A stretch of DNA of 64,000 bases from Chitinophaga polysaccharea (GCF_007829335.1 NZ_VIWO01000001.1:1488001-1552000); one strand, 5' to 3'; shown: positions 1 to 8,713, counted from the first letter of the stretch. Translations and numbers: made by a program. Notes: generated from the sequence alone by a model not told the origin.

Positions 1-1458
1 CGCAACTTTTACAGTACCGAAAGAGGGATGACGCTCACCGAAACCGGTACGGATATCTATACCAACGGCTCCGATGGTAACTACAAATTTACCAGTCAAT
101 ATACTTCACAGCTGGACGCCCGCTACGACCATGTCAGGGAAGTATGGAATAGCTTTTATCAAACCATCAATACCTGTAACGTAGTGGTAGACCGGGCCAA
201 TAACATCCCTGGCCTGGACGATGCCACCAAAAAAGCAGGGGTAGCAGAGGCGTTGTTTTGCCGTGCTCATTACCATTTCATCCTGATGGAAATGTTTGGC
301 GCCATACCCTTACAGCTACACGAAAACACAAAAATTGTAACAGAATCGCACCGCGACAGCGTTTCCGCCATATACGATGCCGTGATTGCCGATTTGCTGG
401 CGGCTGATAAAGACTTGCCGGCAGCTGCTGCCAACTGGGGACGGGCTACCAAAGCGGCTGCTGAACACCTGCTGGCCAGGGTATACCTCACCCGTGCTTC
501 TTCGCCCCAGGCTAAGCCTACAGATTATGCCGACGCTGCGAAATATGCCGACCAGGTGATCAAAAATTTCGGATTCCGTCTGCTGGATGATCCCGGACAG
601 GTATGGGCACAGGGCAAGGAAAATAATTCAGAAACGGTATTTGCTGCGCAATACACGGCCGATCCGCTGTATGGATATCCCGACAACAATGCCTGCCGCT
701 TTTTCCTGATGCAGTACGATGTGTTGGCCGGTATGAAGCGGGATTTGCCTAATGGCACGCCCTGGAAGCGTTTCAGGCCTACAAAATTCCTGATCGACAC
801 CTTGTATAAAGACCGCGTGCATGATGTACGTTACGAAAAGTTCTTTACTACCGTATGGTACGCCAATACCGCTACCGCCAAGTTAAACGTAGGAGATACC
901 GCTGTGTACCTGCCAGGTTATGATGTTAGCAAAGCAGAAATAGAAAGCAAAAAATACATGCTGGTGCCGCCCAGGCTGTATACCGAACGCCTGTATCCTT
1001 CCCTGAATAAATTTGCCGATTCCCTGCGCCCGGATAACCAGGCCTCGGGAGTAAGGCCCTTTATCGCTTTCCGCCTCGCAGAAGCTTACCTGATCGAAGC
1101 AGAAGCCAAAATGATGCAGGGCGATAACCAGGGCGCCGCCGACCTGGTAAACATAGTTCGCTGGAGAGCCGCCAGGGTGGGAACTACACCAGCCGAAACA
1201 CAGGCCAACCGCGATGCGCTCACCGTTAAAGCATCCGATATGACCATCGACTTTTTACTCGATGAAAGAGGACGGGAGCTGGTAGGCGAGCAAATGCGCT
1301 GGTTTGACCTCACCCGTACCCACAAGTTACTGGAAAGAGTAAAACTGCATAATACCGAAGGGGGACCCAACATTCAACCTAAACATGTACTGCGCCCGAT
1401 TCCACAGGATCAGATAGACAGATCGTCTAACCCATTCCCACAGAATCCTGGCTACTAG
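1..1458 (+). CDS. RagB/SusD family nutrient uptake lipoprotein (5' truncated by window edge)
   Basis: The frame is open from base 1, so the gene begins upstream; 485 residues are visible and the lipoprotein signal is missing. SusD proteins are surface lipoproteins that cap a SusC TonB-dependent transporter and bind the incoming glycan or peptide. Supporting features are the helical TPR-like segment with 'CRAHYHFILMEMFGAIPL' near the start, the late 'LLDERGRELVGEQMRWFDLTRT' type stretch (split here only for description) and the family-typical end 'PIPQDQIDRSSNPFPQNPGY'. The matching susC should lie just left of the window. A strong palindromic hairpin starts at the stop codon, so this is probably the last gene of its operon. 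Substrate cannot be told from sequence. Confidence 0.93.
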   Translation, partial: RNFYSTERGMTLTETGTDIYTNGSDGNYKFTSQYTSQLDARYDHVREVWNSFYQTINTCNVVVDRANNIPGLDDATKKAGVAEALFCRAHYHFILMEMFGAIPLQLHENTKIVTESHRDSVSAIYDAVIADLLAADKDLPAAAANWGRATKAAAEHLLARVYLTRASSPQAKPTDYADAAKYADQVIKNFGFRLLDDPGQVWAQGKENNSETVFAAQYTADPLYGYPDNNACRFFLMQYDVLAGMKRDLPNGTPWKRFRPTKFLIDTLYKDRVHDVRYEKFFTTVWYANTATAKLNVGDTAVYLPGYDVSKAEIESKKYMLVPPRLYTERLYPSLNKFADSLRPDNQASGVRPFIAFRLAEAYLIEAEAKMMQGDNQGAADLVNIVRWRAARVGTTPAETQANRDALTVKASDMTIDFLLDERGRELVGEQMRWFDLTRTHKLLERVKLHNTEGGPNIQPKHVLRPIPQDQIDRSSNPFPQNPGY

Positions 1459-1507
1459 CAAAAAGAAAGAGCAGAAAGCTTTCTGCTTTCTGCTCTTTCT
1501 TTTTGCT
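1457..1507 (+). terminator. Perfect 22-bp-arm palindrome after susD, probable terminator
   Basis: Two perfectly complementary 22-base arms enclose a 7-base loop, beginning inside the susD stop codon. The right arm contains CTTTCTTTTT, so the structure could terminate transcription in the plus direction; because the left arm is A-rich it would also give a T-run on the minus strand. The arms are made of AGC-plus-A-rich blocks that resemble the heptad repeat upstream of dnaB (11843-12011), so it may be a member of a dispersed repeat family and not only a terminator. Confidence 0.6.
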
Positions 1508-1539
1508 TATCTTCATTAACTCAAAAAACCTTTCGTCCT

Positions 1540-2121
1540 ATGGCACAAAAAAAGATATTGTTACTTACCGGTGATTATGCAGAGGATTATGAAACCATGG
1601 TACCTTTCCAGATGTTACAAATGATTGGCCATGATGTACATGCTGTTTGTCCTGATAAAGCAGCCGGCGATAAGATCAAAACAGCGATCCATGATTTTGA
1701 GGGCGATCAAACCTATAGCGAAAAGCCAGGACATGGTTTTGTACTGAACGCCACTTTCAATGATATAGCGGGCGCCGATTATGATGCACTCGTTATAGCG
1801 GGTGGCCGGGCGCCGGAATACCTGCGTTTAAATAAGAATGTACTGGAGCTGGTAAAGCACTTTTTCCTGGAAGATAAACCTGTAGCGGCGGTATGTCACG
1901 GTATCCAGATCCTGACAGCAGCGGATGTGGTACGGGGCAAAAAATTAACTGCTTACCCCGCAGTAGGGCCTGAAGTAACAGCCGCGGGTGGTACCTATGT
2001 ATCGGTGAATGTATATGAAGCGGTGGTAGATGGTAAACTGGTGACAGCGCCGGCATGGCCAGCTCATCCGCAGTGGATAGCGGCATTTTTACAGGTGCTG
2101 GGAACCAGTATAACCCTGTAA
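1540..2121 (+). CDS. DJ-1/PfpI family protein
   Basis: A 193-residue single-domain protein of the DJ-1/PfpI/class I glutamine amidotransferase-like superfamily, with the usual size for the family. The nucleophile elbow is 'AAVCHG', with Cys119 followed by His120; acidic residues near the N-terminus ('GDYAEDYE') would supply the partner of the cysteine. Members act as cysteine hydrolases, glyoxalases/deglycases or stress proteins; the sequence does not tell which. No signal peptide is visible, so it is cytoplasmic. It stands alone between the susD hairpin and atpG. Confidence 0.88.
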   Translation: MAQKKILLLTGDYAEDYETMVPFQMLQMIGHDVHAVCPDKAAGDKIKTAIHDFEGDQTYSEKPGHGFVLNATFNDIAGADYDALVIAGGRAPEYLRLNKNVLELVKHFFLEDKPVAAVCHGIQILTAADVVRGKKLTAYPAVGPEVTAAGGTYVSVNVYEAVVDGKLVTAPAWPAHPQWIAAFLQVLGTSITL

Positions 2122-2211
2122 ATTTACATATCTGTAAGAAGTTGATTATAAACAGTATAAAGAAAATTTAAATTATCTTTCTACGGATTTTCAAATTAAA
2201 CGGGCATTACT

Positions 2212-2219
2212 TACCTTTG
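2212..2219 (+). promoter_or_regulatory. Putative Bacteroidetes -7 element (TACCTTTG) before atpG
   Basis: TACCTTTG matches the Bacteroidetes sigma-ABfr -7 consensus TAnnTTTG exactly. About 19 bases upstream is a T-rich stretch (2188-2191) that only loosely matches the -33 TTTG. Transcription would start about 2225, giving a leader of roughly 65 bases to atpG. This suggests atpG has its own promoter. Confidence 0.45.
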
Positions 2220-2252
2220 CAGCCAAATTCAGGAGGCTATCCCTGCATTGGC

Positions 2253-2280
2253 AATTCATAATTCGTAATTTGTAATTGAT
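2253..2280 (+). repeat. AATTNNT heptad tandem array (4 units) in the atpG leader
   Basis: Four consecutive 7-base units, AATTCAT, AATTCGT, AATTTGT and AATTGAT, lie 9 bases before the atpG start codon. The period is exact and only positions 5-7 vary. No coding sense is apparent. Confidence 0.6.
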
Positions 2281-2289
2281 TTTTATAAT

Positions 2290-3174
2290 ATGTCCGGACA
2301 GCTTAAAGAAGTTCGTAACCGAATCAAATCTATTCAATCTGGTCAGCAGATCACCAAAGCCATGAAAATGGTAAGTGCTGCTAAATTAAGACGCGCCCAG
2401 GATGCTATCATGCTGATGCGCCCTTATGCTGTAAAGCTCCAGGAAATGTTACAGAATATTGTTTCCAACAGCGAAGGCAATATCAACACACCACTGGCGG
2501 CACAGCGCCCTGTTGAAAAAGTATTGATCGTGGTTATTACGTCTGACAGAGGTTTGTGCGGTGCTTTCAACTCTAACCTGATCAAGACGGCTAAACGCGT
2601 GATCCGCGAAAAGTACGCGGAACAGTTTGAGAAGGGCAATGTAGAACTGTTACCAATTGGTAAAAAAGGATACGAGCACTTTGTGCAAAACGGTTATAAA
2701 GTAAACGGCAAATTTTGGCAGATTTTCTCCAGCCTTACTTTTGATCACGTAAAAGAAGCTGCCGCCGTGGCCCTGAACGGTTTTATCAGCGGTAATTACG
2801 ATGCAGTGGAAATTGTGTACAGCGAATTTAAAAACGCCGCTACACAAATCTTTGTAACAGAACAGTTCCTGCCTATTGCTAAGGTGGAAAACCAGGATAA
2901 AAGCGGTCTGAAAGCCGACTTCATTTTCGAGCCTGAGAAAGAAACCCTGATTGCGGAACTGATGCCTAAAATTCTGAATACCCAGTTCTTTAAAGCCATC
3001 CTGGATTCACATGCTTCTGAGCATGGTGCCCGTATGACTGCAATGGACAAGGCAACAGAAAACGCCAGCGAAATGCTGCGTTCCCTGAAGATCTCTTACA
3101 ACCGCGCCCGTCAGGCAGCCATTACCACCGAGCTGACAGAAATCGTAAGCGGTGCTGCAGCATTGGCTGGATAA
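2290..3174 (+). CDS. atpG: F1Fo ATP synthase gamma subunit
   Basis: The gamma subunit is the central rotor stalk of F1, coupling proton flow through the c-ring to catalysis in the alpha3beta3 head. The 294-residue length is normal. The N-terminal helix 'LKEVRNRIKSIQSGQQITKA' and C-terminal helix 'NRARQAAITTELTEIVSGAA' form the family's antiparallel coiled coil, with the Rossmann-like middle ('VVITSDRGLCGAFNSN') between. The ATG at 2290 begins the conserved N-terminal helix. In many bacteria atpG sits between atpA and atpD; here it is flanked by a DJ-1 gene and scpB, so the atp genes are split in this genome. A strong terminator follows. Confidence 0.98.
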   Translation: MSGQLKEVRNRIKSIQSGQQITKAMKMVSAAKLRRAQDAIMLMRPYAVKLQEMLQNIVSNSEGNINTPLAAQRPVEKVLIVVITSDRGLCGAFNSNLIKTAKRVIREKYAEQFEKGNVELLPIGKKGYEHFVQNGYKVNGKFWQIFSSLTFDHVKEAAAVALNGFISGNYDAVEIVYSEFKNAATQIFVTEQFLPIAKVENQDKSGLKADFIFEPEKETLIAELMPKILNTQFFKAILDSHASEHGARMTAMDKATENASEMLRSLKISYNRARQAAITTELTEIVSGAAALAG

Positions 3175-3231
3175 GCAGTGTAAGACACTTTTAACATTAA
3201 GTCAACAACTGAATTAATATTTTCAGATTAG

Positions 3232-3268
3232 GGTCAAAGACTGTATTTTCGGTCTTTGACCTTTTTTT
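3232..3268 (+). terminator. Intrinsic terminator of atpG
   Basis: GGTCAAAGAC (3232-3241) pairs perfectly with GTCTTTGACC (3252-3261) across a 10-base loop and is followed by seven T residues. This is a textbook rho-independent terminator on the plus strand, separating atpG from scpB. Confidence 0.9.
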
Positions 3269-3292
3269 ATAAAATCCACCTCCTGTTAACGT

Positions 3293-4564
3293 ATGGAAAT
3301 ATCACAGATCATCCCGCACGTGGAAGCATTAATTTTTGCCGCCGACAGGCCCTTGCCTTTGCTGGAAATAGTAGATCTGCTCAACAATGCATTGGCTTTC
3401 CTGGAAGACCGTACCAACCTGGATCAGGTAGAAGCCGCCATGGAGGCTATCCGGGAAAAATACAGCTCGGAGTTTTATGCGTTTGAAGTACGAAGCAGCG
3501 GTGGAGGCTATCAATTCCTTACCAAGAAAGAATATTACCAGACGGTAGCCCAGCTGAACGGGGATAAATTCCTCAAACGCCTGTCTACCGCCGCACTGGA
3601 AACCCTCGCCATTATTGCTTATCGCCAGCCTATTTCCAAAGGGGAAATTGAATACATCCGTGGAGTAAGCACCGACTACTCTATCCAGAAACTCCTGGAA
3701 AAAGAACTGATCGTTATTACCGGCCGTAGTGAAGACCAACCGGGTAAACCCCTGCTGTACGCAGTGTCCCGCTCTTTCATGGATTATTTTGGCCTGGCCT
3801 CTGTAGCCGATCTGCCTAAGCTGAAAGAACTGTTTGATGAGGAAATTGTACAGCCCACCCTGATCAGCGATGAAACAGCCACCCTGGGCAGAGGTGAGCA
3901 TAGTCAGCATAACACAGAAGGTATTCATTCCCTGGTAGTATCGGAAGATGGCGAATTACTCGATCCCGACCACCAGCTCGATCATATTACCGCTGCTCCA
4001 CCAGAAGAGGAAACTCCTGCTTCGGAAGATGAAGAAGTAGAACCAGATGATGAAATTGTGCACCTCGATGATTTTATTGAAGAAGCCAACGAGGAACTGG
4101 AAAATAACGATGAAGAAACCGGCAGTGCGGAAATTATTGATATCCCCGCTCCCGAACCGGAAGCAGCACCCGATGAGGAAATAGCTGAGGGGAAAAGTAA
4201 TGAAGATCCGGATGGCATGATGGAAGATGCTATCTCCCATATGCCGGATACTACAGAAAACATACCTGCACAAGAAGAAGCCAATAAAACGGAAGAAACA
4301 AACGAAACGCCAAAAGAAGATGACGGATTGGAGGAATTCGACAACTCATTTGAAGAGCGGCTTTTCGGGGAAAAATTATTGCAGGTAAATGGTCCCGATG
4401 CGGGTAACGAAGAAGAGGAGGACGAGGAGGACGAGGAGGACGACGATGATGAGGATGATTGGGATGATGAGGATGATGAGGACGATGAGGAAGACGATAG
4501 TGATGACGAAGATGAAGAAGAAGACGATGATGAAAGTACAGATCCCGGCGACAGGAGAAAATAA
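3293..4564 (+). CDS. scpB: Segregation and condensation protein B with long acidic tail
   Basis: ScpB binds the kleisin ScpA in the SMC-ScpAB condensin that compacts and separates chromosomes. Residues 1 to about 190 hold the two winged-helix domains ('HVEALIFAADRPL', 'STAALETLAIIAYRQPISKGEIEYIRG', 'GLASVADLPKLKEL'). Typical ScpB proteins are about 180-220 residues; this one has 423. The extra 200 residues are low-complexity and acidic, ending in a nearly pure Asp/Glu stretch (about residues 368-417) followed by a short basic end. The tail is probably disordered. No scpA is adjacent. The ATG at 3293 starts the conserved domain; a short overlapping frame starting at 3256 is not real. Confidence 0.95.
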   Translation: MEISQIIPHVEALIFAADRPLPLLEIVDLLNNALAFLEDRTNLDQVEAAMEAIREKYSSEFYAFEVRSSGGGYQFLTKKEYYQTVAQLNGDKFLKRLSTAALETLAIIAYRQPISKGEIEYIRGVSTDYSIQKLLEKELIVITGRSEDQPGKPLLYAVSRSFMDYFGLASVADLPKLKELFDEEIVQPTLISDETATLGRGEHSQHNTEGIHSLVVSEDGELLDPDHQLDHITAAPPEEETPASEDEEVEPDDEIVHLDDFIEEANEELENNDEETGSAEIIDIPAPEPEAAPDEEIAEGKSNEDPDGMMEDAISHMPDTTENIPAQEEANKTEETNETPKEDDGLEEFDNSFEERLFGEKLLQVNGPDAGNEEEEDEEDEEDDDDEDDWDDEDDEDDEEDDSDDEDEEEDDDESTDPGDRRK

Positions 4565-4577
4565 GTATAAATCATTG

Positions 4578-4608
4578 CAACGGCCACTCCTTCATGGTGT
4601 GGCCGTTG
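4578..4608. terminator. Hairpin between convergent scpB and purine nucleoside phosphorylase genes
   Basis: CAACGGCCAC (4578-4587) pairs perfectly with GTGGCCGTTG (4599-4608) over an 11-base loop. It sits in the short gap between two converging genes, where it could end transcription from both sides. No long T-run follows, so confidence is moderate. Confidence 0.6.
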
Positions 4609-4622
4609 TGTTATAGCAAAGT

Positions 4623-5444
4623 TTATAACCCGGCAATCACCGTAGCAAAAATCTGGCTTAGCAGTTTATCGGCCTTACCTGCGACTGCGATAATTTCTTC
4701 AATAGAAACGGGGTGCAGGTTGTCGGGATCGCATTCATCTGTTACCACCGATACCGCGGCGCAAGGTAGTTGCAGCTGGTTGGCTACTATCACCTCCGGC
4801 ACTGTGCTCATTCCTACCAGGTCGGCGCCGATCATGCGCAGAAAGCGGTACTCCGCCCTTGTTTCGAGGTTAGGTCCCATCACAGAAACGTATACCCCTT
4901 TTTTCAAGGTAGCGCCCTGCAATGTAGCGGCAGCCTGTATTTGGGCGCCCAGCCCCGGATGATAGGGACAGCTCATATCCGGGAAGCGGGGACCGTATGC
5001 AGCGGCATTGAGGCCGCGGAGCGGGTTTTCCGGTTGCATATTGATATGGTCGTCCAGCAAAATAAGATCCCCTTTTTTAAAGGTGGGATTCATGCCGCCG
5101 GCTGCATTGCTGAGCAGCAGTTGCTGAACACCCAATGCTTTCATGACACGAACCGGGAAGGTGATTTGCTGCATCGTATAGCCTTCATAGTAATGAAAGC
5201 GTCCCTGCATAGCAACAACGGGCGTATCGTTAATATGACCGAGTATCAGGTGTCCTTTATGTGATTCTACTGTGGATTCCGGGAAGTGCGGAATTTGCTG
5301 GTAGGGAATAGAATGTGCTATTTTGATATGATTTACCAGTTCTCCGAGTCCTGTTCCCAGCACTACGCCCACGCGGGGCTGCTCAAAGGAAAAGGATTGC
5401 AGATAGGCAGTAGCTGCCGCTATTTGTTGCAGTAACAAGTCCAT
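4623..5444 (-). CDS. punA: Purine nucleoside phosphorylase (trimeric, PNP/MTAP family)
   Basis: Splits purine nucleosides with phosphate into base plus (deoxy)ribose-1-phosphate for purine salvage in the cytoplasm. The 273-residue length fits the trimeric family. Visible motifs: phosphate loop 'GTGLGELV' (about residues 30-37), 'HKGHLILG', the signature 'NAAGGMNPTFKKGDLILLDDH', and 'GMSTVPEVIVA'. The segment after this reads 'VVTDECDPD'; the Asp appears to align with the base-contacting Asn243 of human PNP, which could affect 6-oxo versus 6-amino purine preference. That alignment is by eye. It lies 23 bases before a same-strand SDR gene, so it may be cotranscribed with it. Confidence 0.95.
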   Translation of the reverse strand: MDLLLQQIAAATAYLQSFSFEQPRVGVVLGTGLGELVNHIKIAHSIPYQQIPHFPESTVESHKGHLILGHINDTPVVAMQGRFHYYEGYTMQQITFPVRVMKALGVQQLLLSNAAGGMNPTFKKGDLILLDDHINMQPENPLRGLNAAAYGPRFPDMSCPYHPGLGAQIQAAATLQGATLKKGVYVSVMGPNLETRAEYRFLRMIGADLVGMSTVPEVIVANQLQLPCAAVSVVTDECDPDNLHPVSIEEIIAVAGKADKLLSQIFATVIAGL

Positions 5445-5467
5445 ACGTCATTAAAATTTGCTGCAAA

Positions 5468-6256
5468 TTAATTCCCTTTACGGGCAATCATGTAAAACAG
5501 GGGTGGAAAATATCTTTTGCACCAGAGCAGTATCCGTTCTTCGCGGGCAATGAGCACTAGTTTCTTTTTCCGGCGTATGGCGGTCAATATACGATGGGCG
5601 CATTGCTGCACGGAAATACCTTTGGCCGTAGTAGGGTCCATTTTCCCATAGGGACTGCCATCGGCGGTAATAGCGGAATAGGTAATGGGCGTGTGAATGC
5701 GTCCGGGGCAAATAATGGTAGTATATAACCCGGGGATTGGCTGTTCTGTTTGCAGGGTTTCGAAATATCCTTGCAGGGCATGTTTGGCGGCGTTGTACCC
5801 GGAGCGCCAGGGATATCCCATTAATCCTGCCATGCTGCTGATCACGATGATCTGTCCGCCGCCCTGTGCTTTGAAATGAGGCAATAAGGCTTGTGTAAGC
5901 ATTACTGCGCCGAAGAAATTCACTTCCATTAACTGCCGGACGGCGGCCACAGAAGTATCTATCAGCTTGGAGCGTTGGGTAACGCCGGCATTGTTCACCA
6001 GGATATCTATTTTTCCAAAAAAGGTGAGCGCAGTCTGGGCGCCGGCTGTTACCTGGGATTCATCTGTTACATCCATCAGGAGGATTTCACAATGGGGCGT
6101 ATATACCAGGCATTCGTTCCTTACCGCCTCCAGGGCGGCCTGGTTACGGGCGGCCAGGATAAGCCGGGCCTTTTCCCTGGCCAGCAGTAATGCCAGCTCG
6201 TGGCCTATACCCGAGCTGGCACCTGTGATTAGTATGACTTTATTGGTAAAATACAT
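5468..6256 (-). CDS. Short-chain dehydrogenase/reductase (classical SDR)
   Basis: A 262-residue NAD(P)-dependent oxidoreductase. The cofactor motif 'TGASSGIG' is at residues 11-18, 'NNAG' at 88-91, and the catalytic triad is Ser141, Tyr154 and Lys158 in the canonical YxxxK spacing. Arg37 in 'LAARNQ' favours NADP(H). The C-terminal region 'KKLVLIAREERILLWCKRYFPPLFYMIARK' type end (hydrophobic and basic) is seen in SDRs related to DltE/YqjQ and may touch the membrane. Substrate is unknown. Neighbours are a purine phosphorylase downstream and a DUF1080 protein upstream, which do not point to a pathway. Confidence 0.9.
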   Translation of the reverse strand: MYFTNKVILITGASSGIGHELALLLAREKARLILAARNQAALEAVRNECLVYTPHCEILLMDVTDESQVTAGAQTALTFFGKIDILVNNAGVTQRSKLIDTSVAAVRQLMEVNFFGAVMLTQALLPHFKAQGGGQIIVISSMAGLMGYPWRSGYNAAKHALQGYFETLQTEQPIPGLYTTIICPGRIHTPITYSAITADGSPYGKMDPTTAKGISVQQCAHRILTAIRRKKKLVLIAREERILLWCKRYFPPLFYMIARKGN

Positions 6257-6267
6257 GTGGGCCGTGA

Positions 6268-6882
6268 TCAGGATTTCAACGGAACGATCTTAATGTTTTT
6301 CCATCTCACCTTAATACCGCCACCAGAGTGGATCTGTAAGGCTATTTGTCCATTGGCGGCGCCAATTTTTTCATCTTTCAGGGTAATCATTTCATGACCA
6401 TTGAGCCAGGTGGTTACATTGTCGCCCTGTACCCTTACTTTCATGGTATTCCATTCGCCCATTTTCAGGTATTGTTCTTTTTCTTTGTCGGGTTGTATCA
6501 GCCATCCACGGCCATAAGACTCATAGATACCGCCTGTATGTAAGCCGGGAGGGGCTACTTCAGCCTGCCAGCCGGTAATTTTAGTGCCTTCCAGGGAGGA
6601 GTGAAAGAATACGCCGCTGTTGCCATTGGCCTCCTGTTTAAACTGTACGGTGAGCTCAAAATCTTTATATTGACCATCGGTACCCAGGTAGCCATATTCT
6701 TTATCAGGGCCGCTTTCACAGATGAGTTCTCCTTTTTCTACATACCATTTTTCGGTACCATACACTTTCCATCCATCCAGGTTCTTTCCGTTGAATAAAG
6801 ACTGTGCTTTTTGTGCAGACGCACTACCGGCGCCCAATAGGAGAGCGGCTCCCAGTACGAATTTCAGGCAATTTTTTTTCAT
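6268..6882 (-). CDS. DUF1080 (3-keto-disaccharide hydrolase-like) secreted protein
   Basis: The likely start is the ATG at 6882, which begins a clear signal peptide ('MKKNCLKFVLGAALLLG...SASAQ'); an in-frame start 30 codons upstream would add a Pro-rich stretch that is not signal-like. The mature part (about 180 residues) is a concanavalin-like beta sandwich of the DUF1080 family: 'SLFNGKNLDGWKVYG', 'NSGVFFHS', 'GEWNTMKVRVQGDNVTTWLN' and 'GQIALQIHSGG'. Some family members hydrolyse 3-keto-disaccharides; many Bacteroidota have dozens of paralogues in periplasmic sugar breakdown. The activity here is inferred from family only. Confidence 0.9.
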   Translation of the reverse strand: MKKNCLKFVLGAALLLGAGSASAQKAQSLFNGKNLDGWKVYGTEKWYVEKGELICESGPDKEYGYLGTDGQYKDFELTVQFKQEANGNSGVFFHSSLEGTKITGWQAEVAPPGLHTGGIYESYGRGWLIQPDKEKEQYLKMGEWNTMKVRVQGDNVTTWLNGHEMITLKDEKIGAANGQIALQIHSGGGIKVRWKNIKIVPLKS

Positions 6883-6922
6883 AACACTGTTTGAGTTTAG
6901 TGATTTAGAGGGTGAAGAGGAT

Positions 6923-6956
6923 AAAAAAGTCCTCCCTCGCCAAGGCGGGGGAGGAC
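6923..6956 (-). terminator. Intrinsic terminator of rny (minus strand)
   Basis: GTCCTCCCTCGCC (6929-6941) pairs with GGCGGGGGAGGAC (6944-6956), one mismatch, with a 2-base loop. On the minus strand the stem is followed by a run of six T residues (6928-6923). It sits 40 bases after the rny stop codon and just before the DUF1080 gene. Confidence 0.88.
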
Positions 6957-6997
6957 TCCAATATAAGGTCAATTTCCTGTATTTCTATATCAGAAAA

Positions 6998-8563
6998 TTA
7001 TCTTGCTATATTCACTGCTCTTTTTTCACGGATCACCGTTACTTTAATCTGGCCAGGATACTGCATTTCTGTCTGTATCTTATTAGCAATTTCGAACGAT
7101 AAGCGGTCGGCATCGCCATCGGATACTTTTTCACTTTCTACAATGATACGCAGTTCTCTACCTGCCTGGATAGCATAGGCTTTTTCCACGCCATCGTGTG
7201 CGAGGGCCAGGTTTTCCAGGTCTTTGATACGTTGCAGGTAGCTCTGCATGATTTCGCGGCGTGCACCCGGGCGTGCACCACTGATGGCATCGCAGGCCTG
7301 AACGATCGGGGAAATCACGTATTGCATTTCCATTTCGTCGTGGTGGGCGCCGATAGCGTTTACCACCGCGGCATGTTCGCCATATTTTTCAGCGAGCTTG
7401 GCGCCGAGGAGGGCGTGGCTCAGTTCTGTTTCTTCATCAGGTACTTTACCAATATCGTGCAGTAAGCCGGCACGTTTGGCCAGTTTCGGGTTTAAGCCCA
7501 GTTCTGCTGCCATTACAGCGCAGAGGTTAGCCGTTTCCTTGGAGTGCATGAGCAGGTTTTGTCCGTAGGAAGAGCGGAAACGCATCTTACCTACCAAACG
7601 TACCAGTTCTTTATGGAGTCCATGGATACCCAGTTCTATCACGGTTCTTTCACCGATGTCCATTACCTGTTCTTCCAGTTGTTTCTTGGTTTTTTCCACT
7701 ACTTCCTCAATACGGGCAGGGTGAATACGTCCATCCTGTACCAGGCGTTGCAGGGACAAGCGGGCTATTTCGCGGCGGAGTGGGTCGAAAGAGGACAATA
7801 CAATCGCTTCAGGGGTATCGTCTACGATCAGATCAACACCGGTAGCTGCTTCGATAGCGCGGATGTTACGACCTTCGCGGCCAATGATCTGGCCTTTGAT
7901 TTCATCGCTTTCCAGGGTAAATACGGTGATGGTATTTTCGATGGTTTGCTCAGCAGCGGTACGCTGAATAGATTGTATAATGATTTTCTTGGCTTCCTTG
8001 TTGGCTTTCAGCTTGGCGTCTTCAATGATTTCCTGGATATGGGAAAGGGCCTGTGAACGGGCTTCTTCCTTCAGGCTTTCTACCAGCTGGTGTTTTGCTT
8101 CTTCTGCAGTTAAGCCGGCTACTTTTTCGAGGCGGCGGATATGTTCTTCCTGGTGCTTTTCGAGTTCGGTGCGCTTAATGGTTACCAGTTCCATCTGGCG
8201 GTTCAGGGTTTCCTTGATAGCGTCGTTCTCGTTGATTTGTTTCTGAACCTGCTCGTTTTTCTGGTTGAGTTGTTGTTCTTTCTGTTTGATGCGATTTTCT
8301 GACTCGACCAGTTTCTGATTACGTTGCAGTACGTCCTTGTCGTACTCGCTCTTGAGTTGCAGGTATTTTTCTTTCGCTTCCAGTAAGCGGTCTTTTTTCA
8401 GATTTTCGGCACTAATCTGTGCGTCTGCAATGATTTTTTTAGCCTGTTGCTCCGCTTCATCTATTTTATGCTGCGTATTTTTGGCAAAAATCACCTTACC
8501 CAGCGCAATCCCAATGACCAATGCCACTACTGCAGTTATTGTCGTGATAAGTGTAACATCCAT
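6998..8563 (-). CDS. rny: Ribonuclease Y
   Basis: Membrane-anchored endoribonuclease that starts mRNA decay. The 521-residue length is standard. Order of parts: one N-terminal membrane helix ('[19 protein letters not shown]', about 7-26), a long coiled coil (about 30-200), a KH RNA-binding domain with '[22 protein letters not shown]' split over residues about 223-245, and the HD phosphohydrolase domain with '[16 protein letters not shown]' and the metal motif 'LLHDIGK'. It follows zapA on the same strand, an arrangement seen in other Bacteroidota. A strong terminator follows. Confidence 0.98.
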   Translation of the reverse strand: MDVTLITTITAVVALVIGIALGKVIFAKNTQHKIDEAEQQAKKIIADAQISAENLKKDRLLEAKEKYLQLKSEYDKDVLQRNQKLVESENRIKQKEQQLNQKNEQVQKQINENDAIKETLNRQMELVTIKRTELEKHQEEHIRRLEKVAGLTAEEAKHQLVESLKEEARSQALSHIQEIIEDAKLKANKEAKKIIIQSIQRTAAEQTIENTITVFTLESDEIKGQIIGREGRNIRAIEAATGVDLIVDDTPEAIVLSSFDPLRREIARLSLQRLVQDGRIHPARIEEVVEKTKKQLEEQVMDIGERTVIELGIHGLHKELVRLVGKMRFRSSYGQNLLMHSKETANLCAVMAAELGLNPKLAKRAGLLHDIGKVPDEETELSHALLGAKLAEKYGEHAAVVNAIGAHHDEMEMQYVISPIVQACDAISGARPGARREIMQSYLQRIKDLENLALAHDGVEKAYAIQAGRELRIIVESEKVSDGDADRLSFEIANKIQTEMQYPGQIKVTVIREKRAVNIAR

Positions 8564-8689
8564 ATGAATTATTTATACTTGATTTATGTAGTATTCTCAT
8601 ACCCAACTTGCTGCTAAAACACAACAGGGGCGAGAACTGACCCGCGAAAATACAAAAAAATAGCAGTTAAAGCGTCTTTGATACGTGAT

Positions 8690-8713
8690 AATTAGCTAAT
8701 TAGCTAATTCGTT
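8690..8713. repeat. 8-base tandem repeat AATTAGCT in the zapA-rny gap
   Basis: Two exact AATTAGCT units are followed by a degenerate third (AATTCGTT). The central 16 bases TTAGCTAATTAGCTAA are also a perfect palindrome. It lies just after the zapA stop on the minus strand. Function unknown. Confidence 0.5.

Noticed and set aside
3256-3486. Plus-strand frame of 76 residues overlapping the start of scpB
   Set aside because: It overlaps the conserved scpB N-terminus in another frame and begins in the atpG terminator.
3982-4587. Open frame of 201 residues on the minus strand, almost pure Ser
   Set aside because: It is the antisense of the Asp/Glu codons in the scpB tail (GAN/GAR read backwards gives Ser codons); it has no start context and no domain.
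6883-6972. N-terminal extension of the DUF1080 gene (Pro-rich, 30 codons)
   Set aside because: It would bury the clear signal peptide and runs through the rny terminator hairpin.
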